From the NCBI GenBank assembly GCA_964345295.1, contig CAYFQG010000009.1, positions 1 to 45,730 of the forward strand: DNA of 45,730 bases, read 5' to 3'. This document shows, piece by piece, positions 34,794 to 42,876 of this stretch. Within the stretch, counting starts at the first letter, position 1, and every line of letters starts with the position of its first letter. Both the position numbers and the translations under genes were made by a program. The notes below the pieces were generated by a model. It saw nothing but the letters and a program-made list of their open reading frames with translations, was not told the origin of the DNA and did no database searches. Origin of the DNA: JASBZA01 sp964345295. Lineage in GTDB: Bacteria > Bacillota > Clostridia > Saccharofermentanales > Fastidiosipilaceae.

Positions 34794-34833
34794 TTATCGA
34801 GAACAGTACATAGAATAAGAGGAGAGTATAAAC

Positions 34834-36450
34834 ATGGCAAAAGAATTATTGCATGGTATTGAAGCAAGAAACAAGTTAGAGACCGGTGTTAATAAGCTGG
34901 CCGACACCGTTAAGATTACCTTAGGTCCTAAGGGCAGAAACGTTGTTTTGGACAAGTCTTACGGTGCTCCCGTGGTCACCAACGACGGTGTTACCATTGC
35001 TAAGGAAATCGAGCTTGAGGATAGAGCCGAGAACATGGGTGCTCAGCTGGTTAAAGAAGTAGCGACCAAGACCAACGATGTCGCCGGTGACGGTACCACG
35101 ACCGCTACGCTTTTGGCCCAGGCCATCATCAGAGAAGGTCTGAAGAATATCGCAGCCGGTGCCAACCCCATTTTCCTTCGTAAGGGTATCAACGACGCTG
35201 TTCAGGTAGCTGTTGACGAGATTGCCAAGAAGGCCCTGCCGGTTTCTTCCAGCAAGGATATTGCCCGTGTGGCAGCTGTCTCCGCTAACGACGACCAGGT
35301 CGGTGAATTAGTGGCTCAGGCCATGGAGAAGGTTTCTGCTGACGGCGTAATTACCGTAGAAGAATCCAACACCATGTCCACCGAACTCGACGTGGTTGAA
35401 GGTATGCAGTTCGACAGAGGCTATATCTCTGCTTACATGGCTACCGATACCGAGAAGATGGAAGCTTCTTTGGAAGACCCCATGATTCTTATTACCGATA
35501 AGAAGATCAGTGCTATTCAGGACCTCCTGCCCCTCTTAGAGCAAATTGTCCAGTCCGGTAAGAAACTCCTCATCATTGCCGAGGATGTTGACGGCGAAGC
35601 CTTGTCTACCCTGGTACTGAATAAGTTAAGAGGCACCTTGGATGTTGTTGCTGTTAAGGCCCCGGGCTTCGGTGACCGTCGTAAGGAAATGCTCCAGGAT
35701 ATCGCTGTTTTAACCGGTGGTCAGGTCATCACCGATGAGTTGGGCTTAGAGATTAAGGACACTACCTTAGATCAGTTAGGTACAGCTCGCCAGGTTAAGA
35801 TTGGCAAGGAAAACACCATCATTGTTGACGGTGGCGGCAAGGCGGAAGATTTGGAAGCCAGAATCAAGCAGATTAAGGCCCAGATTGAGAATACCGATTC
35901 CGAGTTCGACCGTGAGAAACTCCAAGAGCGTCTGGCTAAGTTGTCCGGCGGTGTTGCCGTTATCAAGGTCGGTGCAGCTACCGAAGTCGAAATGAAAGAG
36001 AAGAAACTGCGTATCGAAGACGCTTTGGCTGCTACCAAAGCCGGTGTTGAAGAAGGTATGGTCCCCGGTGGCGGTACGGCTTTCATTAACATCATTCCTG
36101 CCGTAGAGAAGCTCCTGGATGAGAAGGAAGGCGATGAGAAGACCGGTGTTGCCATTGTTGTAAGAGCTTTAGAAGAGCCCGTACGTCAGATTGCTATTAA
36201 CGCAGGTTATGACGGCTCCGTTATCTGCGAAGGCGTCAAGCACCACGACGCAGGCGTAGGCTTCAATGCCCTCAACGGCGACTATGTCGATATGATCCAG
36301 ACCGGTATTGTAGACCCGGCCAAGGTTACCCGTTCCGCCCTGCAGAACGCCGCTTCGATTGCTTCTACCTTGCTGACGACCGAAGCTTTGGTTGTGGATA
36401 TTCCCGAACCCGAACCTCAGATGCCGGCAGGTCAACCGGGCATGTACTAA
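34834..36450 (+). CDS. groEL: Chaperonin GroEL
   Basis: The 538-residue ATP-dependent folding chamber subunit. ATP-binding elements TLGPKGRNVVLDKSYG and GDGTTTATLLAQ, apical domain EGMQFDRGYISAYMATD, and VVPGGGTAF are all present. The C-terminus is PEPEPQMPAGQPGMY, so the usual GGM repeats are nearly absent, a mild deviation. Codon use is highly biased. Strong terminator downstream. Confidence 0.98.
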   Translation: MAKELLHGIEARNKLETGVNKLADTVKITLGPKGRNVVLDKSYGAPVVTNDGVTIAKEIELEDRAENMGAQLVKEVATKTNDVAGDGTTTATLLAQAIIREGLKNIAAGANPIFLRKGINDAVQVAVDEIAKKALPVSSSKDIARVAAVSANDDQVGELVAQAMEKVSADGVITVEESNTMSTELDVVEGMQFDRGYISAYMATDTEKMEASLEDPMILITDKKISAIQDLLPLLEQIVQSGKKLLIIAEDVDGEALSTLVLNKLRGTLDVVAVKAPGFGDRRKEMLQDIAVLTGGQVITDELGLEIKDTTLDQLGTARQVKIGKENTIIVDGGGKAEDLEARIKQIKAQIENTDSEFDREKLQERLAKLSGGVAVIKVGAATEVEMKEKKLRIEDALAATKAGVEEGMVPGGGTAFINIIPAVEKLLDEKEGDEKTGVAIVVRALEEPVRQIAINAGYDGSVICEGVKHHDAGVGFNALNGDYVDMIQTGIVDPAKVTRSALQNAASIASTLLTTEALVVDIPEPEPQMPAGQPGMY

Positions 36451-36467
36451 TCCCAAGCCCTGACTAT

Positions 36468-36496
36468 TTGTCAAAACAGACAAGACCATAGATAAT
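36468..36496 (+). promoter_or_regulatory. Promoter for marR-acp, with inverted repeat over -35
   Basis: -35 TTGTCA (36468-36473), a 17-base spacer, -10 GATAAT (36491-36496). TTGTC (36468-36472) and GACAA (36479-36483) form a dyad covering the -35, a possible autoregulatory site. Confidence 0.65.
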
Positions 36497-36499
36497 AAG

Positions 36500-36535
36500 A
36501 GTCGAGTAAGCCAAGCGTGCTTACTCGACTTTTTT
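36500..36535 (+). terminator. Intrinsic terminator after groEL
   Basis: A perfect 12-pair stem (36500-36511 with 36519-36530), a seven-base loop and six T's. The marR promoter -10 ends three bases before it. Confidence 0.95.
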
Positions 36536-36552
36536 GATGTTAGGACTAGAGG

Positions 36553-37062
36553 ATGACAGATTTTGAGCGGGATTTTTTAGATCTTTTAAATGAGGTCATG
36601 GACATGATTGGGCGGACGGAAGACGAGGTTCTTACGGCCGGCCGTTTCCAAGACCTTTCTAGGTCCGAGATGCATACGCTGAAGGCTATCGGACCCTATG
36701 AAGTAAAAACCATGGGGGAGACGGCCAAGCTCCTGAAAATCACGACCGGATCGTTAAGCGTGCAGATGGACCGCCTGGTAAAAAAGGGCTATGTTTTGCG
36801 TCGCAAAAAACCCGAAGATCGCCGAGTTGTTGAGCTTAAATTAAGCAAGAAGGGCAAGCTGGTCTGTCGTTTACATGACCGCTTCAGCCACCTGCTTTTA
36901 GACTATTTGTTGGAGCCTTTTGATTTAGAAGAGCAGGAAGTTTTGTTCCGTGCCATGATGCGGGTGGATACCTACCTTAACATGCAATACGGCAAGTATA
37001 AGAGCCGTGCCGAACATAAGAACTTAGAAGAGGCCAAAGAGGAGAATCCGGAAGATGACTGA
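36553..37062 (+). CDS. MarR-family transcriptional regulator
   Basis: A 169-residue winged-helix regulator. The DNA-binding core is about residues 30-100: LSRSEMHTLKAIG, TMGETAKLLKITTGSLSVQMDRLVKKGYVLRRKKPEDRRVVELKLSKKG (helix-turn-helix plus wing with the conserved D-R-R). A C-terminal dimerisation helix and an acidic tail follow. It overlaps the acyl carrier protein gene by eight bases, and the cluster holds plsC and acyl ligases, so a role like that of FabT, the lipid-synthesis MarR of streptococci, is plausible but inferred. Confidence 0.88.
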   Translation: MTDFERDFLDLLNEVMDMIGRTEDEVLTAGRFQDLSRSEMHTLKAIGPYEVKTMGETAKLLKITTGSLSVQMDRLVKKGYVLRRKKPEDRRVVELKLSKKGKLVCRLHDRFSHLLLDYLLEPFDLEEQEVLFRAMMRVDTYLNMQYGKYKSRAEHKNLEEAKEENPEDD

Positions 37063-37321
37063 AGAAATACCCCAATCCACCAGAGCTTATGTTGAACAAA
37101 GTATCAAAGAAGCCATAGGAGATGACACGCTTCTTATCAAAGACAGCGACTTCCTTATGGAAGACCTGGGTATGGATTCTATGGCTATCTATGAAATGGT
37201 AATCGAATTCGAAGAGCATTTTAATGCCCGTATTCCCGATGAGGACCTCAATCATTTGGAGACCCTAGGAGACGTCCTAGCCTACATTAATAAGCGTCAG
37301 GCATCGGGTTGGGCAGACTGA
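37055..37321 (+). CDS. Acyl carrier protein
   Basis: An 88-residue carrier protein. The phosphopantetheine site is DLGMDSMAIYEMV with Ser42. The flanking helices (helix I SIKEAIGDD, helix III ETLGDVLAYINK) are typical and the surface is acidic. It is not obviously the housekeeping AcpP, whose motif is usually GADSLD; here GMDSMA suggests a dedicated carrier. It is translationally coupled to the MarR gene (start overlaps the MarR 3' end). Its 3' end overlaps the convergent plsC by 25 bases. Confidence 0.9.
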   Translation: MTEEIPQSTRAYVEQSIKEAIGDDTLLIKDSDFLMEDLGMDSMAIYEMVIEFEEHFNARIPDEDLNHLETLGDVLAYINKRQASGWAD

Positions 37322-38100
37322 TTTTCTTTTTGTTTTCGCTCTTCAATGCGGTCTAATTTGGCCTGGAGTTTCTCCATATAGGCCAAATTTTCATTTTCGT
37401 AAACACGGGGAATTTCCTTATGATCGTACATTTCGTGCAAAATCTTGGAGAGTTCCTTGGTCATGGCTTTGGAGTTGGGGAAGTCTTCGGGATAAATGGG
37501 CTTGCCGTAGGTTAAAATAACCCTTCTTTTCTTACCGGACTGATCGCGGAACTTAGGCTTATGCATGTGTCTCGAATAAATCTCATAAGCACCGTCGATG
37601 AAGACCGGTACGACCGGAGCCTTGGCATGCTTAGAGATAAAGCAGCAGCCATCCTGGATCTTGCCCAATTTACCGTCGGCAGACCTGGTGCCTTCCGGAT
37701 GGATAAGAAGAATATTGCCCTTTTCCAGCTGGGCGATACAAATCTTAAGGCTGGTCAAAGGATTGGCCTTTCTGTCTATGGGAATGGCCCGGCCGACCCG
37801 CATCATGACCTTACCCAGCGAGCCGTGGTCGGTATTTAATTCTTTGGCCGCCAGACAGGTCATTTTCTTAAAGAGCTTGGGCGGAAGTCCCATGCCGACA
37901 ATAAGTCCGTCCACGTAAGTTTCGTGGTTGGGAGCCAAAATAAAGGGTGCATCCGCCGGCAGGTTTTCCTGACCCCTGATTTCGAAACGGGTCCCTAAGC
38001 GAACAATACTCTTACCGATAAAATTAAAAAAATGCCCTGTAAAACCGCGTTTAAAGGGTTCTATGTGGTGGTGTGCCACCTGATTCGTCTTTTCCGTCAC
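37297..38100 (-). CDS. plsC: 1-acyl-sn-glycerol-3-phosphate acyltransferase-like protein
   Basis: A membrane-associated acyltransferase making phosphatidic acid or a related acyl ester, 267 residues. The catalytic HX4D motif is NHETYVDG (His59, Asp64) and motif III is PEGTRSADGKLG. The start is set at GTG 38100 because GAAGGA lies about eight bases upstream; the frame is open to a TTG at 38130 without a site. Transcribed divergently from the acyl ligases and convergently with the acp gene. The fatty-acyl donor could be acyl-ACP made by the neighbouring proteins (inference). Confidence 0.87.
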   Translation of the reverse strand: MTEKTNQVAHHHIEPFKRGFTGHFFNFIGKSIVRLGTRFEIRGQENLPADAPFILAPNHETYVDGLIVGMGLPPKLFKKMTCLAAKELNTDHGSLGKVMMRVGRAIPIDRKANPLTSLKICIAQLEKGNILLIHPEGTRSADGKLGKIQDGCCFISKHAKAPVVPVFIDGAYEIYSRHMHKPKFRDQSGKKRRVILTYGKPIYPEDFPNSKAMTKELSKILHEMYDHKEIPRVYENENLAYMEKLQAKLDRIEERKQKENQSAQPDA

Positions 38101-38147
38101 TTTTTCATTCCTTCGCCACAATGTTGTCAAAGATTGCAGCCATTCTA

Positions 38148-38156
38148 TGTTAAAAT
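38148..38156 (+). promoter_or_regulatory. Extended -10 promoter for the first acyl ligase
   Basis: TG-n-TAAAAT, 78 bases before the ATG. The stretch 38120-38163 is visibly homologous to the one before the second ligase (40087-40136). Confidence 0.5.
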
Positions 38157-38233
38157 CCGAAAATGTTTTAGCTAAAAATATGCTATCGGATTCCGACTGA
38201 TTTTTTTACTAGTATAAAGGAGATGTGTTAAAT

Positions 38234-40060
38234 ATGAAAGTTCATAGAGGAACACAAGTCCGATCGGCAGAACGTTTTATAGATTTTAAGAGCCTGCTTG
38301 AACACGGCGAAATGCATTATAAAGACATGCCGGCTTTTATGTTTCGCCGATCCCCCTCCGAGGAGGTTTTGACAAGAACTTACGGAGCTTTTGCAGCAGA
38401 TGTTAAGGCTCTGGCGGAGTACTTTATAAGTCTCACACCCGATAAACCCAAGAGTCATATTGCCTTTGTCGGCAAGAATTCTTACGAGTGGCTGATGATT
38501 CACATGGCAATTCTTTGCTCGGGCCGAATTTCGGTTCCCATGGATAATCAGCTGCCGTCCAATGAGTTACTGAATCTTTTGGCCAAAGGCGACGTCGATA
38601 TTTTTATCAGTAATTTAAGGCACTATAAGAGCGGCTTGGAGGCCCTGGAGATTTATCCTTCATTAAAAACTTTTATCGTGAACGACTTTGTCGGCAAAAA
38701 CGAGAAGTTACCGTCCTTACCTGAAGCACCGGCCGGTAAGAGCCTGGGCTTCTTCAGTCAGGCTTTAGAAGAAGGTCATAGGCTAAGAGAAGAGGGCAAA
38801 AGAGCGTTTGAAAAAGTTCGGCTGAATCCCTCGGAAATGGCGGCTATTTTCTTTACCTCCGGTACGACGTCTCAGGCCAAGGGTGTCATGCTGTCGCAAG
38901 ACAATATTCTCTATAACGTACAAGCCATCAATCAGACTGTCTATATCGAAGCCGGCGAACGATTTTTGTCGGTCCTTCCGGCCCACCATACCTTGGAGCA
39001 CACGGTATCTTTGATTTATCCCCAGTCCATAGGGGGAACGATTTGCTTTTCGGATGGTCTAAGATACATAGGCCAAAACATGAAGGAGTGGGAGATCTCG
39101 GCCATGGTGGCCGTGCCCGCCCTGGTAGAATCCATGTGGCGTCTACTTCGTAAACGGATTAAATCACCTGCCTTAATGCACTTGGTCAACGCTGCTATTG
39201 CCCTGGTGGGGCGATTGGGAAAAATATTCGGTATGAAGGCCAGACGTAAGATCTTTTCGGCCATTTTGAAAGAAATGGGCGGGAAAATTCATATCATGGT
39301 AGTAGGTGCCGCACCGACCGACCCCAAGGTCATCCGAGCCTTTAATGCCATCGGTATCACACTCTACCAGGGCTACGGTCTGACCGAACATTCACCGGTG
39401 GTATCCAGTTGCTCCGAGATTGCCCATGTTGTGGGCAGTGTCGGTCCTCCCTTACCCGGCGTAGAGCTTGCCATTCAGGAAGATGAAGCTCTAGAAGAAG
39501 GCCAAGGCGAAGTTGTGATTAAATCGCATTCGGTCATGCTGGGCTATTATAAGGAGCCGGAATTGACCCGCGAAACCATAGACGACAAGGGCTGGCTCCA
39601 TACCGGTGATATGGGCTATTTTGACCGTAAGGGGTGCCTCCACATCACCGGACGTTACAAGTCGGTTATAGTCTTAGAAAACGGCAAGAATGTCTTCCCC
39701 GAAGAGGTCGAAGCACTCTTTACCGATTATCCGGGCGTTACGGCGACCATGATTTGGGGGGATACCAATCCCAGAGGCCATGTGGACTTAATATGCCGCT
39801 TCGAGCTTGATGAGAAGGAGCTGCCTCAGGAGCTAGAGGGATCCGATGAAGCCATCTCGGCTTATCTGGATAAACTGGTTCGCAAGGTAAACGGCCAAAT
39901 GCCGAACTATAAGGCCATCCGTTACTTTGTTTTCTCGGACCAAAAGATCATTCGTAATACCACCATGAAGGTGAAGCGCCACGATGAGCTTTCTAAAATG
40001 CATGAGACGCTTGGCCAAGAAAAGACCTTCAAGGATGTAGATAAGACCAGAATCTTTTAG
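38234..40060 (+). CDS. AMP-forming acyl-CoA/acyl-ACP ligase, first copy
   Basis: A 608-residue member of the acyl-adenylating superfamily. It activates a carboxylic acid as acyl-AMP and passes it to CoA or a carrier protein. Core motifs: FFTSGTTSQAKGVML (P-loop), YQGYGLTEHSPVV, WLHTGDMGYFD, GRYKSVIVLENGKNVFPEEVE, and RNTTMKVKR near the end with the C-terminal lysine region. Long-chain type is suggested by size. ATG 38234 is chosen with AAAGGAG 11 bases upstream; GTG at 38225 is too close to that site. Adjacent acp and plsC favour an acyl-ACP synthetase role (inference). Confidence 0.87.
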   Translation: MKVHRGTQVRSAERFIDFKSLLEHGEMHYKDMPAFMFRRSPSEEVLTRTYGAFAADVKALAEYFISLTPDKPKSHIAFVGKNSYEWLMIHMAILCSGRISVPMDNQLPSNELLNLLAKGDVDIFISNLRHYKSGLEALEIYPSLKTFIVNDFVGKNEKLPSLPEAPAGKSLGFFSQALEEGHRLREEGKRAFEKVRLNPSEMAAIFFTSGTTSQAKGVMLSQDNILYNVQAINQTVYIEAGERFLSVLPAHHTLEHTVSLIYPQSIGGTICFSDGLRYIGQNMKEWEISAMVAVPALVESMWRLLRKRIKSPALMHLVNAAIALVGRLGKIFGMKARRKIFSAILKEMGGKIHIMVVGAAPTDPKVIRAFNAIGITLYQGYGLTEHSPVVSSCSEIAHVVGSVGPPLPGVELAIQEDEALEEGQGEVVIKSHSVMLGYYKEPELTRETIDDKGWLHTGDMGYFDRKGCLHITGRYKSVIVLENGKNVFPEEVEALFTDYPGVTATMIWGDTNPRGHVDLICRFELDEKELPQELEGSDEAISAYLDKLVRKVNGQMPNYKAIRYFVFSDQKIIRNTTMKVKRHDELSKMHETLGQEKTFKDVDKTRIF

Positions 40061-40086
40061 TTTTAAGCCTTAGTTTTTTATCTCAG

Positions 40087-40114
40087 GGACACAATCTCTT
40101 CAAAGATTGTGTCC
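40087..40114 (+). other. Perfect inverted repeat before the second ligase
   Basis: GGACACAATCT (40087-40097) and AGATTGTGTCC (40104-40114) are exact reverse complements with a six-base loop. ATTTTA follows, so it may terminate the first ligase transcript, but it also abuts the next promoter's -10 and has a degenerate counterpart before the first ligase (38117-38143), so an operator is possible. Confidence 0.65.
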
Positions 40115-40120
40115 ATTTTA

Positions 40121-40129
40121 TGGTATAAT
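40121..40129 (+). promoter_or_regulatory. Extended -10 promoter for the second acyl ligase
   Basis: TGG-TATAAT (TG-n then perfect -10), 75 bases before the ATG and directly after the inverted repeat. Confidence 0.65.
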
Positions 40130-40203
40130 CCAAAATTAGTTTGAACATCAAAGTGTTTTCTATCCCTCTGCATGGGGTATTGGTATAAGGAGATGTGCAA
40201 AAT

Positions 40204-42036
40204 ATGAAAGTTCATACTGGGACACAGGTCCGACCGGCAGAACGCTTCATCGACTTTAAAAGTCTTTTAGAAAATAGTGAGAATCTTTATAAGGACAAGC
40301 CTGCTTTTATGTTCCGTAGATCTCTCAAGGAAGATGTCTTAACCAGGACTTACGGAGAATTTGCAGAAGACGTCAAAGCTTTGGCCGAATACTTCATCCG
40401 ACTGACCGCGGATAAACCTAAGAGCCACATCGCTTTCGTAGGCCAAAACTCTTATGAGTGGCTGCTGATCCATATGGCTATCCTATGCTCGGGAAGAGTT
40501 TCGCTTCCTATGGACAACCAGCTGCCGACCAATGAATTATTAAACCTCTTAGACCGGGGCGATGCGGACATCTTCATCAGTAATTTAAGGCACTATAAGA
40601 ACGGTCTGGAAGCCTTGGAGACCAATGCCGATTTGAAGATGTTGCTTGTTAATGACTTCATCGGCCAAAATGAGAAGTTGCCGACCTTGCCCGAGGCACC
40701 GCAAGATAAGTCCATCGGCTTTTTAAGTGATGCCTTACAAGAGGGCCGTAAGCTCAGAAAGCAAGGCTCTTACGAATATGAAAAAGTAGATATTAGACCG
40801 GCGGAATTGGCTGCGATTTTCTTTACTTCCGGCACCACGTCCAAGGCCAAAGGCGTCATGCTGTCTCAGGATAATATTCTTTATAATGTCCACAGTATCA
40901 GCCAGACCTTACCTATTGAAGCCGGTGAACGTTTCTTATCCATCTTACCGGCCCACCATACCTTCGAACATACGACTTCGCAGATTTACCCGATTTCTAT
41001 AGGCGCTACCATTTGCTATGCCGACGGTTTAAGACAGGTCGCTAAGAATCTTGAGGAATGGGAGATTTCGGCCATGGTTGCCGTGCCCGCCTTAGTGGAA
41101 TCTATGTGGCGTATTATTCAGAAGAAGATTGACGGATCCAGTTTGAAGAGCATTGTGAACTTCGCCATGCCGGTAGCAAGAAGGCTGGAAGAGTCATCGG
41201 GCCTTAATATTCGCCGTAAGGTTTTTGCGCCCATTCTGAACCAATTAGGCGGCAAGCTGCGACTGATTGTAGTAGGTGCCGCTCCGGCCGATAATCAAGT
41301 CATCCAAGGTTTTAATGATATCGGCATTACCCTCTACCAGGGTTATGGCCTAACCGAGCATTCGCCGGTTGTTACAACCGGATCCCAAATTGCGCATGTC
41401 TTAGGCAGTGTCGGCCCGCCCATGCCGGGTGTGGAAGTCGCTATTCACGAAGATGAGGCCTTAGAGCCCGGTCAAGGCGAGGTCTTGGTAAAGTCTAACT
41501 CCGTTATGCTGGGTTACTACAAGGAACCGGATTTGACCCGTGACGCCATAGACGAAAACGGCTGGCTTCATACAGGTGATATGGGCTATTTTGACCAAGC
41601 GGAATGCCTCCACATCACCGGTCGCTATAAGTCGGTCATCGTCTTGGAAAACGGCAAGAATGTCTTCCCCGAAGAGGTTGAGGCCCTCTTTAAGAATTAT
41701 CCGGGCCTTTCCGCCACGCTGGTTTGGGGCGAAACCAATCCCAGGGGTCATGTCGACTTGGTCTGCCGCTTTGAGCTCAATGAAGAGGAGCTCCCCGCTG
41801 AGGCCAAAGGCTCCGACGAGGCCATATCGGCCTATTTGGATAAGCTGGTCAATGAAGTCAACGAGAAGATGCCTAATTTTAAATCCATTCGCTACTTTAT
41901 TTACTCGGACCAAAAAATTATCCGCAACACCACACTGAAAATTAAGCGGCAGGAAGAAATCGACCGTATCCATTTGGAACTGCTGATGAATCGAAAAACA
42001 TTTAAAGACGTCAACAAGGCCCGTATCTTCGCTTAG
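40204..42036 (+). CDS. AMP-forming acyl-CoA/acyl-ACP ligase, second copy
   Basis: A 610-residue close paralogue of the upstream ligase, collinear over the whole length without large gaps. Motifs: FFTSGTTSKAKGVML, YQGYGLTEHSPVV, WLHTGDMGYFD, GRYKSVIVLENGKNVFPEEVE, RNTTLKIKR. The most divergent stretch lies around residues 300-340 (KSIVNFAMPVARRLEESSGLN versus MHLVNAAIALVGRLGKIFG), in the region that in this superfamily tends to shape the acyl pocket, so the two may prefer different acids. AAGGAG precedes ATG 40204; GTG at 40195 is an alternative. It has its own promoter. Confidence 0.87.
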   Translation: MKVHTGTQVRPAERFIDFKSLLENSENLYKDKPAFMFRRSLKEDVLTRTYGEFAEDVKALAEYFIRLTADKPKSHIAFVGQNSYEWLLIHMAILCSGRVSLPMDNQLPTNELLNLLDRGDADIFISNLRHYKNGLEALETNADLKMLLVNDFIGQNEKLPTLPEAPQDKSIGFLSDALQEGRKLRKQGSYEYEKVDIRPAELAAIFFTSGTTSKAKGVMLSQDNILYNVHSISQTLPIEAGERFLSILPAHHTFEHTTSQIYPISIGATICYADGLRQVAKNLEEWEISAMVAVPALVESMWRIIQKKIDGSSLKSIVNFAMPVARRLEESSGLNIRRKVFAPILNQLGGKLRLIVVGAAPADNQVIQGFNDIGITLYQGYGLTEHSPVVTTGSQIAHVLGSVGPPMPGVEVAIHEDEALEPGQGEVLVKSNSVMLGYYKEPDLTRDAIDENGWLHTGDMGYFDQAECLHITGRYKSVIVLENGKNVFPEEVEALFKNYPGLSATLVWGETNPRGHVDLVCRFELNEEELPAEAKGSDEAISAYLDKLVNEVNEKMPNFKSIRYFIYSDQKIIRNTTLKIKRQEEIDRIHLELLMNRKTFKDVNKARIFA

Positions 42037-42051
42037 GCCTTAAGTTTAAGT

Positions 42052-42093
42052 AGACCTCCTGTCCCGTGCTATAATCAAGGGCAAAGGAGGTCT
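42052..42093 (+). promoter_or_regulatory. Hairpin that can sequester the sirtuin ribosome-binding site
   Basis: AGACCTCCT (42052-42060) is the exact reverse complement of AGGAGGTCT (42085-42093), which contains the AGGAGG ribosome-binding site of the next gene; CCC/GGG inside may extend it. The left arm lies upstream of the local promoter. Confidence 0.6.
42067..42075 (+). promoter_or_regulatory. Extended -10 promoter for the sirtuin gene
   Basis: TGC-TATAAT inside the hairpin loop, 23 bases before the ATG. Transcription would begin near 42082, leaving a very short leader. Confidence 0.6.
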
Positions 42094-42097
42094 TCTT

Positions 42098-42865
42098 ATG
42101 TCCAGTATTGAAGAAAAATTAAAAGCCTTTCGCCATGTCCTGGAAGACAGCAAGCATGTTGTTTTCTTCGGAGGAGCCGGTGTGTCGACCGCTTCGGGCA
42201 TCCCCGATTTCAGAAGTCCCCACGGCTTATACAGTGAAGGGAAGAACGAGGGAAAACCCTGGGCCTCTTACCCACCTGAAGAACTCTTAAGCCATAACTT
42301 TTTCATGGACCACACGGACTGGTTCTACGAATATTATAGGGATAATGTCTTGCATCCCGAAGCTAAGCCTAACCGCTGCCACCAGGCTTTGGCCCATTGG
42401 GAGCAGAAGGGTAAATTGAAGGCGGTCGTCACACAAAATATCGACGGCCTGCACCAATTGGCCGGATCTAAGAATGTGATTGAACTGCACGGGACAACCT
42501 TATCCAACCACTGCTTACGTTGCCATAAGCATTTTGATCTGGATTATGTTTTAGGTCAGGAAGGCATTCCTCACTGTAGCCGCTGTGGCGGAACTTTGAA
42601 GCCGGATGTCACCTTGTACGGAGAAGCCTTAGCTCCCGGAGCCATGGAGAAGGCCGTAAGGCACATTGCCAAGGCAGACCTTCTTATTGTAGGGGGAACG
42701 TCTTTGGCCGTATATCCTGCGGCAGGCTTAATCCATTATTTTAACGGCGACAATATTGTCCTAATTAACCTGGGTCAAACGTCCTTTGATAGCTTGGCCT
42801 CACTCCATATCCCCTATGACATCGATCAGGTCTTTTCCGAAGTCTACGATGTCTATGATGCCTAG
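42098..42865 (+). CDS. NAD-dependent protein deacylase (sirtuin)
   Basis: A CobB/SrtN-type sirtuin, 255 residues, which removes acyl groups from lysine using NAD. Motifs in order: FFGGAGVSTASGIPDFRSP (NAD binding), TQNIDGLHQ, catalytic His131 in ELHG, four zinc cysteines (139, 142, 160, 163), then GGTSLAVYPAAGL. AAAGGAGG lies before the ATG. Sirtuins often deacylate AMP-forming ligases such as Acs, and two such ligases lie directly upstream; a link is inference. Its stop is 11 bases before the addB start. Confidence 0.95.
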   Translation: MSSIEEKLKAFRHVLEDSKHVVFFGGAGVSTASGIPDFRSPHGLYSEGKNEGKPWASYPPEELLSHNFFMDHTDWFYEYYRDNVLHPEAKPNRCHQALAHWEQKGKLKAVVTQNIDGLHQLAGSKNVIELHGTTLSNHCLRCHKHFDLDYVLGQEGIPHCSRCGGTLKPDVTLYGEALAPGAMEKAVRHIAKADLLIVGGTSLAVYPAAGLIHYFNGDNIVLINLGQTSFDSLASLHIPYDIDQVFSEVYDVYDA

Positions 42866-42876
42866 GAGGTAAATCG

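Noticed and set aside
34349..36477. Shared word ATTTGTCAAAA before groES and before marR as a common regulator site
   Set aside because: AT-rich 11-mer with no dyad at the first site; chance is a sufficient explanation.
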